A stretch of 64,000 nt of DNA, from positions 1,665,378 to 1,729,377 of the forward strand of contig NZ_JACHCZ010000001.1 in NCBI RefSeq assembly GCF_014207255.1, read 5' to 3'. The notes beneath the pieces were generated by a model that had not been told where the DNA came from, searched no databases, and saw nothing but the letters and a program-made list of their open reading frames with translations. Of the stretch, positions 52,314 to 59,558 are shown one piece after another. Position 1 is the stretch's first letter. The number at the start of each line of letters is the position of its first letter. The position numbers were made by a program, and so were the translations under genes. The DNA comes from Pseudomonas sp. JAI120. GTDB taxonomy: Bacteria; Pseudomonadota; Gammaproteobacteria; Pseudomonadales; Pseudomonadaceae.

Positions 52314-52996
52314 CGTGAACCACCTGCAAGCGCCGCGCGAAGTTCGGCGATAGCGCCCTTGCCGACCTCTGGGGTGATTCGCCCGTCGACCTTTGCGGGA
52401 AGCGCCTTGGGCATTGGCTGAAGCGGCAACCCATCGAGCAAGCGCCGAATGGTAATCGTGTAGTTCCGGTCGAACAGCTTGAGGCTGAGCGCGGCGTCAA
52501 GCTTGTTCAGGCTCTCGAAACCGCATTCTTTGGCGGTGTGCCAGACGGCGTCGTGCGACCACCGGCCCTGCCCCGCCATGCTCGGATGGGCGTTTCGAAC
52601 GGCTTCACGGTGTGCAGCCGCAAGCGGAGGAAGCCCGAGCATTTCCGGGGTTGGTTTGCACCACTCGATGAACTGCCCAGGGCTGGGGATGAAATCAGAT
52701 ACCTGCTTGCGAGCCTTGATCATGCCGAATTCAATCTGCCCCTGAGTGCGGATGCCTTCATCGAGGAAGGCCTGCATCCACTGGACCTTGGCTGCGCGGT
52801 AGGTCTCCTTGTCCGGCCACGCCTGCCGCCAGGCCGAACGAATCAGGCGCAGCTCGGTGAACAGGTCGTTGATTGCCACAGCCATCTGGCGGCGACCTTC
52901 GTCCTGGGGGGCCTGAATCTCGTCCTTCGGGATGAACTCGCCGGCGGCGGGGTTCGCCCAAAGGCTCTGGGTTACTGCGGCGACCTGTTTCATCAC
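52310..52996 (-). CDS. replication protein P-like (helicase loader)
   Basis: A 228-residue protein at the position of lambda P: it would deliver host DnaB helicase to the origin. Central region FIPSPGQFIEWCKPTPEMLGLPPLAAAHREAVRNAHPS is typical for Pseudomonas phage P. Overlaps the upstream O-like gene by 4 bases. Confidence 0.8.
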   Translation of the reverse strand: MMKQVAAVTQSLWANPAAGEFIPKDEIQAPQDEGRRQMAVAINDLFTELRLIRSAWRQAWPDKETYRAAKVQWMQAFLDEGIRTQGQIEFGMIKARKQVSDFIPSPGQFIEWCKPTPEMLGLPPLAAAHREAVRNAHPSMAGQGRWSHDAVWHTAKECGFESLNKLDAALSLKLFDRNYTITIRRLLDGLPLQPMPKALPAKVDGRITPEVGKGAIAELRAALAGGSR

Positions 52997-53745
52997 GATT
53001 GCACCCCGTTCTGCCAGTCGATGCTGTCGTCATCGAAATCGGAAGCGGCCGGGGGCTTCTGGCGGATAGGGGTGACGTTGTTGGCTGCCGCACGGACCTT
53101 GTCGTGGTTGACCCACTTGACCAGCATGCTGACCCATTCAGCCTGGGTGTTGACCTGCCCTTGCGGCTCGTAATGAGCGGTGAAGGCTACGCGCACCTCC
53201 TCGGTGAACAGATCGCGGCCCAGCCCACGGTGGAACGCGTAGGTGGTGAGCAGCTTTTCGTCGGGCACCCAGTCAAGGGTCATCTCGCTGGGCATGCGAG
53301 GGTCGACAGGCGCATGCGCAGAGAGAGGGTTTTGATCTTCTCTTCTCTTCTCTTCTTTAGGTAACGCACTGCTAACGTTCGCAGCGTTACCTTTTGCGTT
53401 ACCGGCTTTGTGGTTTGCCACTCGTTTAGCCGTGAGAAGCCTGTTTTTAGCGGTCTTGCCGTTGTGGCGGTCAAAATGCGGAAGGCTTATCACGCCTTCC
53501 GCTTCGATCATCCAATCGACAGATTTCATGTATTCGCAGAAACCGGTAACGCCCACCAGGCGGTCGAGTAACTTTTTACTAACGCTCGGAGCGTTACCGT
53601 TTTCGGTTTGCTGGTCGAACCAGCCCCATACACGCATCAGCTTTCCGACCACGGCATCTGGGTCGATGTCAGCCAGGTCCGCGATCTGGCAAACCTCGGG
53701 TTTATCCAGGGTGGTGAGTTCGAATTTGATCCAATCGCCGGCCAT
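52993..53745 (-). CDS. replication protein O-like with DnaT domain
   Basis: A 250-residue protein. N-terminal winged-helix region (DWIKFELTTLDKPEVCQIADLADIDPDAVVGKLMRVWGWF), a central polar linker GNAKGNAANVSSALPKEEKRREDQ, and a DnaT-like ssDNA-binding C-terminal part (ALYYKALLTTYAF-type block DWVPDEKLLTTYAFHRGLGRDLF). It would bind the origin inside its own gene. Confidence 0.8.
   Translation of the reverse strand: MAGDWIKFELTTLDKPEVCQIADLADIDPDAVVGKLMRVWGWFDQQTENGNAPSVSKKLLDRLVGVTGFCEYMKSVDWMIEAEGVISLPHFDRHNGKTAKNRLLTAKRVANHKAGNAKGNAANVSSALPKEEKRREDQNPLSAHAPVDPRMPSEMTLDWVPDEKLLTTYAFHRGLGRDLFTEEVRVAFTAHYEPQGQVNTQAEWVSMLVKWVNHDKVRAAANNVTPIRQKPPAASDFDDDSIDWQNGVQS
53338..53600. other. candidate replication origin with GCGTTACC iterons
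   Basis: Within the O-like gene there are five copies of GCGTTACC/GGTAACGC (53360, 53384, 53396, 53545, 53591), some arranged as inverted pairs, next to a pure pyrimidine tract (CTTCTCTTCTCTTCTCTTCT, near 53338-53357). Lambdoid phages have their origin in this gene. Confidence 0.55.
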
Positions 53746-54443
53746 TACGCGGCCTCCTGCAGTAGTTCAGCGAGGCGTGTGAGCCCCTTTGGAGTGATCA
53801 TTGGGTCGAAGGCCGCGCGATCGATACCGGTCTCGGGATCGGGCTTCAACGCAGTGACCTTATGGGTCATGAACCCGGAGGTTATGCGGGGCTGGTATGC
53901 GACCCAGCGCTTGCAGCCGTGGCGGCGGAATATCCAGCGGTGCTGTTCAAGCCAGGCGAAGAGTCGAGACGGAGCTACACCAAGTTGCTTGGCGGCATCA
54001 GTGATGCAGATAGCCCCGCCGGCGGCGGCAAGCCGCTTGATGGCGGCCACCTTGGGCGCCTGATCTGAAACCAATCGCTGAAGCTCTCCGTTTCTGTCGG
54101 CGAGATCAGCGGCAAGGCGCAGTGCTTCTGGCAGGGACTGAGGAATGGCGACGTGTCGTGACACGCTTTCAAGTTCGTGCAAACGTGTCACGACACGATG
54201 ACGAAGCGGAACGCTGTAGCCGGTCAGCAGGGTCATGACGAGGTCCGGAGGAAGCAGGTACTCGGTTTGCTTGCGATTCGAGGCGTCGAGATAGATGCAT
54301 CCAAATTTGGATGCATCTAAATTCAGCTCCGCCAAGTTGTGCTTGATGTCGCGCACGACGTGGTGATGCTGCTTTCCGGTTAGATCAGCGGCCTCCCGGC
54401 TCGACATCGTTACGGTATTGCTTGGAGCGACGAGTGTGTTCAT
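53745..54443 (-). CDS. Rha/KilAC-type phage regulator (antirepressor)
   Basis: A 232-residue protein: N-terminal Rha domain (SSREAADLTGKQHHHVVRDIKHNLAEL...YLLPPDLVMTLLTGYSVPLRHRVVTRLHELE) and C-terminal KilAC/ANT domain (ICITDAAKQLGVAPSRLFAWLEQHRWIFRRHGCKRWVAYQPRITSGFMTHK). Such proteins interfere with repressors or change phage development. Overlaps the O-like start by one base. Confidence 0.9.
   Translation of the reverse strand: MNTLVAPSNTVTMSSREAADLTGKQHHHVVRDIKHNLAELNLDASKFGCIYLDASNRKQTEYLLPPDLVMTLLTGYSVPLRHRVVTRLHELESVSRHVAIPQSLPEALRLAADLADRNGELQRLVSDQAPKVAAIKRLAAAGGAICITDAAKQLGVAPSRLFAWLEQHRWIFRRHGCKRWVAYQPRITSGFMTHKVTALKPDPETGIDRAAFDPMITPKGLTRLAELLQEAA
54152..54197. repeat. inverted pair of CGTGTCGTGACACG motifs
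   Basis: CGTGTCGTGACACG (54152-54165) and its exact reverse complement (54184-54197) flank 18 bases in the linker of the Rha gene. A third copy of the core GTGTCACGACAC lies at 58745-58756, so it may be a binding site. Confidence 0.55.
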
Positions 54444-54511
54444 AATGGCCCCACAAGTTTTATTGCTGTTGAAAGGACCGCCCTGCCAGGCGGTTTTTTT
54501 ATGCCTGAGAT

Positions 54512-54934
54512 TCAGGCGGCCTTCAGCGATTCGCGCAGGATGTGCAACGCTTCGATGGCCTCCTGAATAGCTTTCTCGCCCTGGGCTTTTTCGTGCTGGC
54601 TGATGTGGTTGTCAGCAGCCGCGTCGAAGATCAAGCGACCAACGTCACCGCACTCGGCGGACAGATGGCCCAGGGCAACCATCAATGGCTTGGCTGCCGG
54701 CTTCTCACGGGCAACGAGGTCGTAGCCAAACTTGTCGGCGAGGGCCATCAGTGGGCGCATGTCGCCGGTGTGCAGCAGGACGCCGAACAGGTGCTCAATC
54801 GTCAGGTGGTGAGCGGAGTTATCCGGGTTCGAGCGCTGAAGCAGGCTCACATGCGCAAGGCACATCTTCCCGGCCAGCTCCTCTGCCCCACTTTCCTTGA
54901 TGGTGGTGTGGCAAGCCCTCAAGAAATCTTCCAT
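54512..54934 (-). CDS. CII-like phage regulatory protein
   Basis: A 140-residue protein (MEDFLRACHTTIKESGAEELAGKMCLAHVSLLQRSNPDNSAHHLTIEHLFGVLLHTGDM) of the phage CII-like family (P2/Pseudomonas regulatory CII). It probably decides lysis or lysogeny. Start at 54934 is preceded by AGGT. It follows cro by 83 bases. Confidence 0.8.
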   Translation of the reverse strand: MEDFLRACHTTIKESGAEELAGKMCLAHVSLLQRSNPDNSAHHLTIEHLFGVLLHTGDMRPLMALADKFGYDLVAREKPAAKPLMVALGHLSAECGDVGRLIFDAAADNHISQHEKAQGEKAIQEAIEALHILRESLKAA

Positions 54935-55017
54935 TCGTAAAACCTCAAATTTGTTTCCGTGGTAGCGGCCGCCAGGTCCGGCGATCATTCGCTCAACAGA
55001 TCAATGACAAGGACGCC

Positions 55018-55197
55018 TTATGCAGCGGTTTTCTTTTTGTCGGCCTTCAATTGGCCGTTGGTTACAAGTTCAAGCTGGTACTGACGTAGCTCAGGGATCT
55101 CTTCGCCCCACTGCCGGACTGCCTCGTATGTGATGCCGAGCGCTTTGGCGAGGGGGGCGATCCCTTTGAAATGGTTAATTGCGTCGGCACGGTTCAT
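55018..55197 (-). CDS. Cro-type repressor (YdaS/P22 Cro-like)
   Basis: A 59-residue HTH protein: MNRADAINHFKGIAPLAKALGITYEAVRQWGEEIPELRQYQLELVTNGQLKADKKKTAA. The HTH (LAKALGITYEAVRQWGEEIP) closely resembles Cro of P22/YdaS. It has AAGGAG before the ATG and is the first gene after the operators. Too short for usual gene-length cut-offs. Confidence 0.9.
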   Translation of the reverse strand: MNRADAINHFKGIAPLAKALGITYEAVRQWGEEIPELRQYQLELVTNGQLKADKKKTAA

Positions 55198-55225
55198 GGC
55201 TGACTCCTTTGGGTATACGGCAATT

Positions 55226-55273
55226 CAAGCATGCTTGTGTTTACTAAGCAAGCATGCTTGCCAAGCTAACTTG
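55226..55273. promoter_or_regulatory. right operator: three CI/Cro sites
   Basis: CAAGCATGCTTG at 55226-55237 and 55249-55260, and CAAGCTAACTTG at 55262-55273, between divergent cro and cI. The starts are 23 and 13 bases apart. Same motif as the second triplet at 56552. Confidence 0.9.
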
Positions 55274-55285
55274 TAGATTGCTTGC

Positions 55286-56134
55286 ATGAAAATTACTGAT
55301 CGAATTGCGAAACTTGTCCTGGCGCGAAAGCCTGAGATCGGGCCGCGAGGATTCAAAAGGGATATAGCGACCACCTGCGGGGTCAGCTACGAGGCTGTTC
55401 GTCAGTGGTTTGCCGGTGATACCGGCAACATAAAGAACGAAAACCTGGTCGCGATCGCTGAAGGCTATGACACGACCGTCGACTGGCTGCTATCAGGCAA
55501 GGGTGAGCCGCCGAGCCGGAAGGCCGCAGATGCTCCAAAAGCTGGAAATTATTCTTCGGCGGACCTGGTCAAGCAGATGCTCGCGAAGCACGGCCGGGGC
55601 TTATCGGAAGAGGCGAGAGCGCGAATCGCCGAAGTAGTTGAAGAAGTGGCACTTGAGTCGAAGTCGACCAATGTAGTGAAAGTCGACTTTACCAGGGCGG
55701 GCCAAGTCGGTGACGAAGTGTGGATTGCCCACTACGACGTGCGCGCAGCGATGGGCGGCGGGCAGATACCGCACGAATTCCCAGAGATGCTTCAGGACAT
55801 TCGGGTCAGCCCCAAGCATCTGCGCGAGATGGGAGTCACGTTCAAAGAGCACTTCCACCTCAAGATGATCACCGGCTGGGGACAGTCGATGGCTCCGACG
55901 ATCAAGGATCGCGACCCCCTGCTCGTGGACATCACGATCCGTGAATTCACCGGCGATGGCATCTACCTCTTTTCCCACGACGAGATGCTGTACGTGAAGC
56001 GCTTGCAGAAGAAAGGCAAGGACCGCTTTAAGATGATATCGGACAACAAGCACCACGATCCCGAGGATATCCGGGTAGATGACACCCACATCCTGGCGCG
56101 CGTGCTGTACGTGTGGAACGGCCTGCCGGTGTAA
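55286..56134 (+). CDS. CI-type phage repressor with S24 peptidase
   Basis: A 282-residue repressor. N-terminal HTH (residues 1-70; RGFKRDIATTCGVSYEAVRQWFAGDT), linker, and C-terminal LexA-like S24 autopeptidase: AAMGGGQ cleavage region, Ser in GQSMAPT and Lys in YVKRLQ. RecA-assisted cleavage is expected at SOS. There is no clear ribosome binding site before the ATG, which lies 12 bases after the third operator; a leaderless or near-leaderless mRNA is possible. Confidence 0.95.
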   Translation: MKITDRIAKLVLARKPEIGPRGFKRDIATTCGVSYEAVRQWFAGDTGNIKNENLVAIAEGYDTTVDWLLSGKGEPPSRKAADAPKAGNYSSADLVKQMLAKHGRGLSEEARARIAEVVEEVALESKSTNVVKVDFTRAGQVGDEVWIAHYDVRAAMGGGQIPHEFPEMLQDIRVSPKHLREMGVTFKEHFHLKMITGWGQSMAPTIKDRDPLLVDITIREFTGDGIYLFSHDEMLYVKRLQKKGKDRFKMISDNKHHDPEDIRVDDTHILARVLYVWNGLPV

Positions 56135-56150
56135 GACCATGTTCATCATC

Positions 56151-56178
56151 AAAGCCCGGCCAGCGCCGGGCTTTTTAT
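56151..56178 (+). terminator. terminator of cI
   Basis: Stem AAAGCCCGGC/GCCGGGCTTT, loop CAGC, followed by Ts. It separates cI from the converging DUF1654 gene. Confidence 0.93.
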
Positions 56179-56184
56179 TGCCAG

Positions 56185-56502
56185 TTAGAAAGGTGCCGCC
56201 TCTTCTTCCTGCTCAAACTCAGCCTCGCCTTTCCCAGCCACCTCAAGCTCCTGCTGCTCCCACCTCACCGTAACGCTGCCGTCGTCATTGATTGTTAACT
56301 CAAGCTCGTCGGTTTCGGCGATAACGCCCAGAACCTCTTCCCACTCCCGATCGCCATCCGTGTCCAGGCGATGGATCGTCACCCAGCGCTGCGCCTGCGC
56401 CACGGGGTGGTTGATCATTGATGAAACCCTCAAACCCAGCCGTTCCATGCCCGTCATTTCTGCCCGGGCCGAGCCTGCTGGGGTTCCCTTCTGCTTAGCC
56501 AT
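56185..56502 (-). CDS. DUF1654 protein under LexA control
   Basis: A 105-residue acidic protein (ERLGLRVSSMINHPVAQAQRWVTIHRLDTDGDREWEEVLGVIAETDELEL) matching DUF1654, a family in Pseudomonas and their phages. Function unknown. A GGAGG site precedes the ATG at 56502, and a LexA box lies 18 bases upstream. It points leftward towards cI. Confidence 0.88.
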   Translation of the reverse strand: MAKQKGTPAGSARAEMTGMERLGLRVSSMINHPVAQAQRWVTIHRLDTDGDREWEEVLGVIAETDELELTINDDGSVTVRWEQQELEVAGKGEAEFEQEEEAAPF

Positions 56503-56520
56503 AACCACCTCCTTAGAGTG

Positions 56521-56536
56521 CTGTATATGCATACAG
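56521..56536 (-). promoter_or_regulatory. LexA (SOS) box of DUF1654 gene
   Basis: CTGTATATGCATACAG, a nearly perfect palindrome of the CTG-N10-CAG type. Confidence 0.92.
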
Positions 56537-56551
56537 TAAGCAAAATAAACA

Positions 56552-56606
56552 CAAGCGTGCTTGCATTCAATACACAAGCATGCTTTTATAAATGCAAGCC
56601 GACTTG
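56552..56606. promoter_or_regulatory. left operator: three CI/Cro sites
   Basis: CAAGCGTGCTTG (56552-56563), CAAGCATGCTTT (56575-56586) and CAAGCCGACTTG (56595-56606), start spacing 23 and 20 bases. They mirror the triplet next to cro, on the other side of cI, and should control the rightward operon (and perhaps DUF1654). Confidence 0.85.
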
Positions 56607-56607
56607 T

Positions 56608-56889
56608 GCTTCACAGCAAGTACACGAAGCCAACCGCTCTTTAACAGCCAGCGCAACAAACAACAGACCGCATTGCCTCTACCGGCGACCGGCGAGCAGA
56701 CAGGCCCGAAAGCCTGCCAACGACAGGGAAAACCTTGTACGGCTGCTCGATGGTGAAACGCCAGAACCGAGTGAATGACCCGGAATGCAATGCGCACCGC
56801 CCCTTCCGGCGGCAATTGGACGGAAAGCATCACTTCTGCACCTTGGCGACAGGGTGCAGCGGGATGTAACCCAACCCAGAGGAATCACC
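56608..56889 (+). promoter_or_regulatory. early leader with boxA
   Basis: A 282-base leader without a gene. CGCTCTTTAACA (56635-56646) equals the rrn/nut boxA consensus and is followed by GC-rich hairpins (e.g. around ACCGGCGACCGGCGAGC and CAGGCCCGAAAGCCTG). This suggests processive antitermination of the early operon. Confidence 0.65.
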
Positions 56890-57324
56890 ATGTTAGGTAA
56901 ATTGTTCGGCAAGAAATCCGGCCAGGCCCGTGCGGCGGTCGCCAAGCTGGCAAACCGCGACCTGATGGAAGCGGTGGTGTACGGCTCGATCTACGTCGCG
57001 GCCGCCGATGGCGAGCTGGAAGAGAGCGAGCTGTCGAAGATCGAAACCATCCTCAGCAACAACCCGGCGCTCCAGGGCTTCGGCGCTGAGCTCTCCAACA
57101 CCATCGACCGCGCCAAGACCGACTTTAAGTCGGGGGCTCGCATCCTGCGCCAGAACGCTGAGAAAGAACTGGGCGACCTGGCCCACTCCCCGGCGGAAGC
57201 GCTTACCGTCCTCAACGTGATGCTGACGGTGGCCGAGGCCGACGGCGAGATCGAACCCGCCGAACTGACCGCCCTGGAGCGCAGCGCCAAGCTGCTCGGC
57301 CTGAACCTGAAAGACCACCTGTAA
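56890..57324 (+). CDS. TerB-like protein
   Basis: A 144-residue protein with two TerB-type acidic repeats (YVAAADGELEESELSKIETIL and LTVAEADGEIEPAELTALERSAKLLGL), as in tellurite-resistance proteins. In phages such proteins can confer resistance to colicins or other phages. Start MLGKLFGKKSG at 56890 follows AGAGG. First gene of the rightward early operon. Confidence 0.87.
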   Translation: MLGKLFGKKSGQARAAVAKLANRDLMEAVVYGSIYVAAADGELEESELSKIETILSNNPALQGFGAELSNTIDRAKTDFKSGARILRQNAEKELGDLAHSPAEALTVLNVMLTVAEADGEIEPAELTALERSAKLLGLNLKDHL

Positions 57325-57494
57325 TGCCAGGGTTCACAGAGCTGGTAAAGAGCATGCGTGCGCTTCTCATCGTCGCTCTGCTCATCGGCGTGGTGCTGAT
57401 CGATTCAGTGTCTCGAATCATCAGCATGTGCGCCGACGGGTTCCTTGCGGTGCTGATCCTGCTTCTGATCTGGCCGCTGATCAAACAACGCTGA
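57324..57494 (+). CDS. small two-helix membrane protein
   Basis: A 56-residue protein, MPGFTELVKSMRALLIVALLIGVVLIDSVSRIISMCADGFLAVLILLLIWPLIKQR, two transmembrane helices. Its ATG overlaps the TerB-like stop, so translation is coupled. A role with TerB at the membrane, for instance exclusion, is possible but not shown. Confidence 0.75.
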   Translation: MPGFTELVKSMRALLIVALLIGVVLIDSVSRIISMCADGFLAVLILLLIWPLIKQR

Positions 57495-57694
57495 GCATCA
57501 CCTCTGCCCATTCGATGAGTGGGCTTTGGGATGCGGACGAAAATGCGGCCTATAACCGCCCACCTGCATGCAACACGCCTTGAGAACGGTGGCCACTGCC
57601 AACCCAGTGAGCGAACAAAGAGGGATACAGCAATGGAATAGCCTTGATGAGTTGACACCCCTGCGTGACATAGGGAGGTCTATGTAACGCAACG

Positions 57695-57722
57695 AAAAGC
57701 CCAGTCCCTACTGGGCTTTTTT
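57695..57722 (+). terminator. intrinsic terminator
   Basis: AAAAGCCCAGT/ACTGGGCTTTT hairpin with loop CCCT and Ts; inside the early operon, so antitermination is needed to reach downstream genes. Confidence 0.92.
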
Positions 57723-57732
57723 ACGCCTCGCC

Positions 57733-57800
57733 TTTATTCGTCAGCACCCTCCCCTGGGCCCACCGGCACACACCAGGCGGTCAGGCTGCTGACGAATAAA
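57733..57800. repeat. 14-base inverted repeat before early gene block
   Basis: TTTATTCGTCAGCA and TGCTGACGAATAAA, perfect reverse complements with a 40-base loop, right after the terminator and 23 bases before the next start codon. The rest of the gap 57495-57823 holds no gene. Confidence 0.65.
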
Positions 57801-57823
57801 CGCAACCCACTGAGGTATCCACC

Positions 57824-58105
57824 ATGCACGCATCAATTCAACAGCGCGTAGACGGGGTTGCGGCCCTGCGCGTGCGCTCCCGAACCGCCACCGCCGAGTT
57901 CTACGCACTGATCGGCAAGGAGCCACCCGTGCAGAGGATTCGCTTTCAGATCCGCACCGCCGGCAAGGCTTACCACATCGTTGAGATTGCCACCGGCAAG
58001 GTGAAGGGCTTTCGCTGGACCTGGAAGGAAGCCAGCAACTTCGCCCAGGCCCTGGAATCTCGTGCTGACGGCGTGAAGGTGACGCTGTCCGGCGGTGTCC
58101 AGTGA
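57824..58105 (+). CDS. phage hypothetical protein
   Basis: A 93-residue protein MHASIQQRVDGVAALRVRSRTATAEFYALIGKEPPVQRIRFQIRTAGKAYHIVEIATGKVKGFRWTWKEASNFAQALESR. Basic, alpha/beta character, seen in Pseudomonas phages; function unknown. Good ribosome-binding region GAGGT upstream. Overlaps the next gene by 4 bases with GTGA. Confidence 0.75.
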   Translation: MHASIQQRVDGVAALRVRSRTATAEFYALIGKEPPVQRIRFQIRTAGKAYHIVEIATGKVKGFRWTWKEASNFAQALESRADGVKVTLSGGVQ

Positions 58106-58416
58106 TCGGCGTGCCTATGCCCAACCCGCGGGACTCGATCATCGAGACCCTGAACCAGCAGATGGACGCGTTCTTCGGTTCCGGCAAGAAGGCCCAGATC
58201 ATCCCGAGCGGCATCGGGGCCAACACGCCGATCATCTCCGCCAATGCTCACCAAGAAAAGCTGCGCGCCCAGCGGGATCGCCTGACGCCGATGGTTAGGG
58301 CTCAGTCAGAAGCCGGTGCAACCGCGGCCGAGGCGGCGAAGGCGACTGGCATGCATGTAAAGCGCGCCAAATTGATCGCCCAGGAGAACGGCTTCAAGTT
58401 CGCCGACACCCCATGA
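58102..58416 (+). CDS. phage hypothetical protein with C-terminal HTH-like segment
   Basis: A 104-residue protein; the end ATAAEAAKATGMHVKRAKLIAQENGFKFAD looks like a small helix-turn-helix. GTG start at 58102 overlaps the previous stop; an ATG at 58117 is the alternative. May bind DNA. Confidence 0.7.
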   Translation: MIGVPMPNPRDSIIETLNQQMDAFFGSGKKAQIIPSGIGANTPIISANAHQEKLRAQRDRLTPMVRAQSEAGATAAEAAKATGMHVKRAKLIAQENGFKFADTP

Positions 58417-58607
58417 AGCGCATCAGCAACCAGGTGCGACAGCGCCGGCGGCAGGCATGGCTTGATTTGCCAGCACACGAAATCGAAGAGGTAGGCCATG
58501 GCCGAGGAACAGCAAGAGCCGACGGCGGAAGCCCTGAAGCAGCGCCGCAAGCGCGAGAAGGCGAACGAGAAGAACGCTGCATTGGGCGTCGAGAAGTTTA
58601 CGGTTGA
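58413..58607 (+). CDS. possible short overlapping gene
   Basis: The first 27 codons (MKRISNQVRQRRRQAWLDLPAHEIEEV) look like a phage protein and the ATG overlaps the prior stop by 4 bases, but the rest runs in another frame through the next gene. May be a real small gene with a long overlap, or a truncated gene. Confidence 0.35.
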   Translation: MKRISNQVRQRRRQAWLDLPAHEIEEVGHGRGTARADGGSPEAAPQAREGEREERCIGRREVYG

Positions 58608-58863
58608 GGTCGCCGGCGTGTTCAAGGGCGACCTCAAGCGCCTGATGAAGCAGCACGGCTTCAATAACCAGCAGGAGGTGTTTCAGAACCTGCTGCGCAA
58701 CGTGATCGCCGCCGACTTCGAAGCGGCGGCGCAGATGCTCAAGTGTGTCACGACACCTTTTGTAGTTACTGAAAAGGTGTCGCAGATCATCAGAGCCGCG
58801 GGCATGAAGTCGCTCGACGACGACCCGCCAGAGCCTGACGACGAAATCGAAAGACCAGCATAA
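58498..58863 (+). CDS. phage hypothetical protein, helical, basic N-terminus
   Basis: A 121-residue protein: charged N-terminal EALKQRRKREKANEKNAALGVEKFTVEVAGVFKGDLKRLMKQHGFNNQQEVFQNLLRNVI, similar in form to ribbon-helix-helix DNA-binding proteins; acidic tail. Contains the GTGTCACGACAC motif (58745-58756) in its coding region. Confidence 0.75.
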   Translation: MAEEQQEPTAEALKQRRKREKANEKNAALGVEKFTVEVAGVFKGDLKRLMKQHGFNNQQEVFQNLLRNVIAADFEAAAQMLKCVTTPFVVTEKVSQIIRAAGMKSLDDDPPEPDDEIERPA

Positions 58864-58919
58864 CCCACCCTACCCGCTGCATCCGGTAACCGGAGGGGGC
58901 GCCTGACTGGAGATAATCC

Positions 58920-59552
58920 ATGGACGACCAGTTCTACCTGCAAGACAGCCGCAGCCACGCCTACGTCGGCGACGGGTTGTCGTTCTGGGGCTTTGGCGGC
59001 TCCGGATATGTCACCGACTTGGCAAAGGCCCAGGTGTTCACCCGTGAAGGTGCTTGCGATCACCGCGACACTGACATCCCTTGGCCCAAGGCCTATGTCG
59101 ACGCCCGGGCGCGAGTCGGTGTCGATTGCCAGAATGTCACGTTGAGCGAGGCGCTGGACCAACACCCAGACGCAGCGGAGTTCTACATCCAGAAGCCGCA
59201 TATCTGGAACGGGAACAACTTGATTTGGCTTTGCGAAGATGGGGTGTTCACAAGCGACCTTTCCAAGGCCGTGGTGGCGCCGAGAGCTCACACCGTGACC
59301 TGGATCGGTAAGCTCGGCCAATCAGGCGCGGTAGTCTGGCCCAAGCCCTACATCGACGCCCACTCTCGGCGCCTTGTTGAGCGCGACGACGTGAACATCA
59401 AAGACGCCCTGCGCGGTACCGGGATCAAGTTGGCCAAGCCGAAGAGGCAAAAAATGATGATGTTCAATTGCGATGGCTGCGGCCGGTTCATCAGCGACGC
59501 GCAGCGCTACCGGGAAGACTGCCGGAACTGCGGAACTAGTAACCGACCTTGA
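58920..59552 (+). CDS. phage protein with internal duplication and zinc ribbon
   Basis: A 210-residue protein. Two similar halves: FYLQDSRS...YVTDLAKAQVFTREGA...WPKAYVDARARVGVDCQNVTLSEAL (about 4-86) and FYIQKPHI...FTSDLSKAVVAPRAH...WPKPYIDAHSRRLVERDDVNIKDAL (about 88-170). The C-terminus CDGCGRFISDAQRYREDCRNCG is a zinc ribbon. Function unknown. Ends 6 bases from the convergent HEPN stop. Confidence 0.78.
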   Translation: MDDQFYLQDSRSHAYVGDGLSFWGFGGSGYVTDLAKAQVFTREGACDHRDTDIPWPKAYVDARARVGVDCQNVTLSEALDQHPDAAEFYIQKPHIWNGNNLIWLCEDGVFTSDLSKAVVAPRAHTVTWIGKLGQSGAVVWPKPYIDAHSRRLVERDDVNIKDALRGTGIKLAKPKRQKMMMFNCDGCGRFISDAQRYREDCRNCGTSNRP

Positions 59553-59558
59553 AATGTT

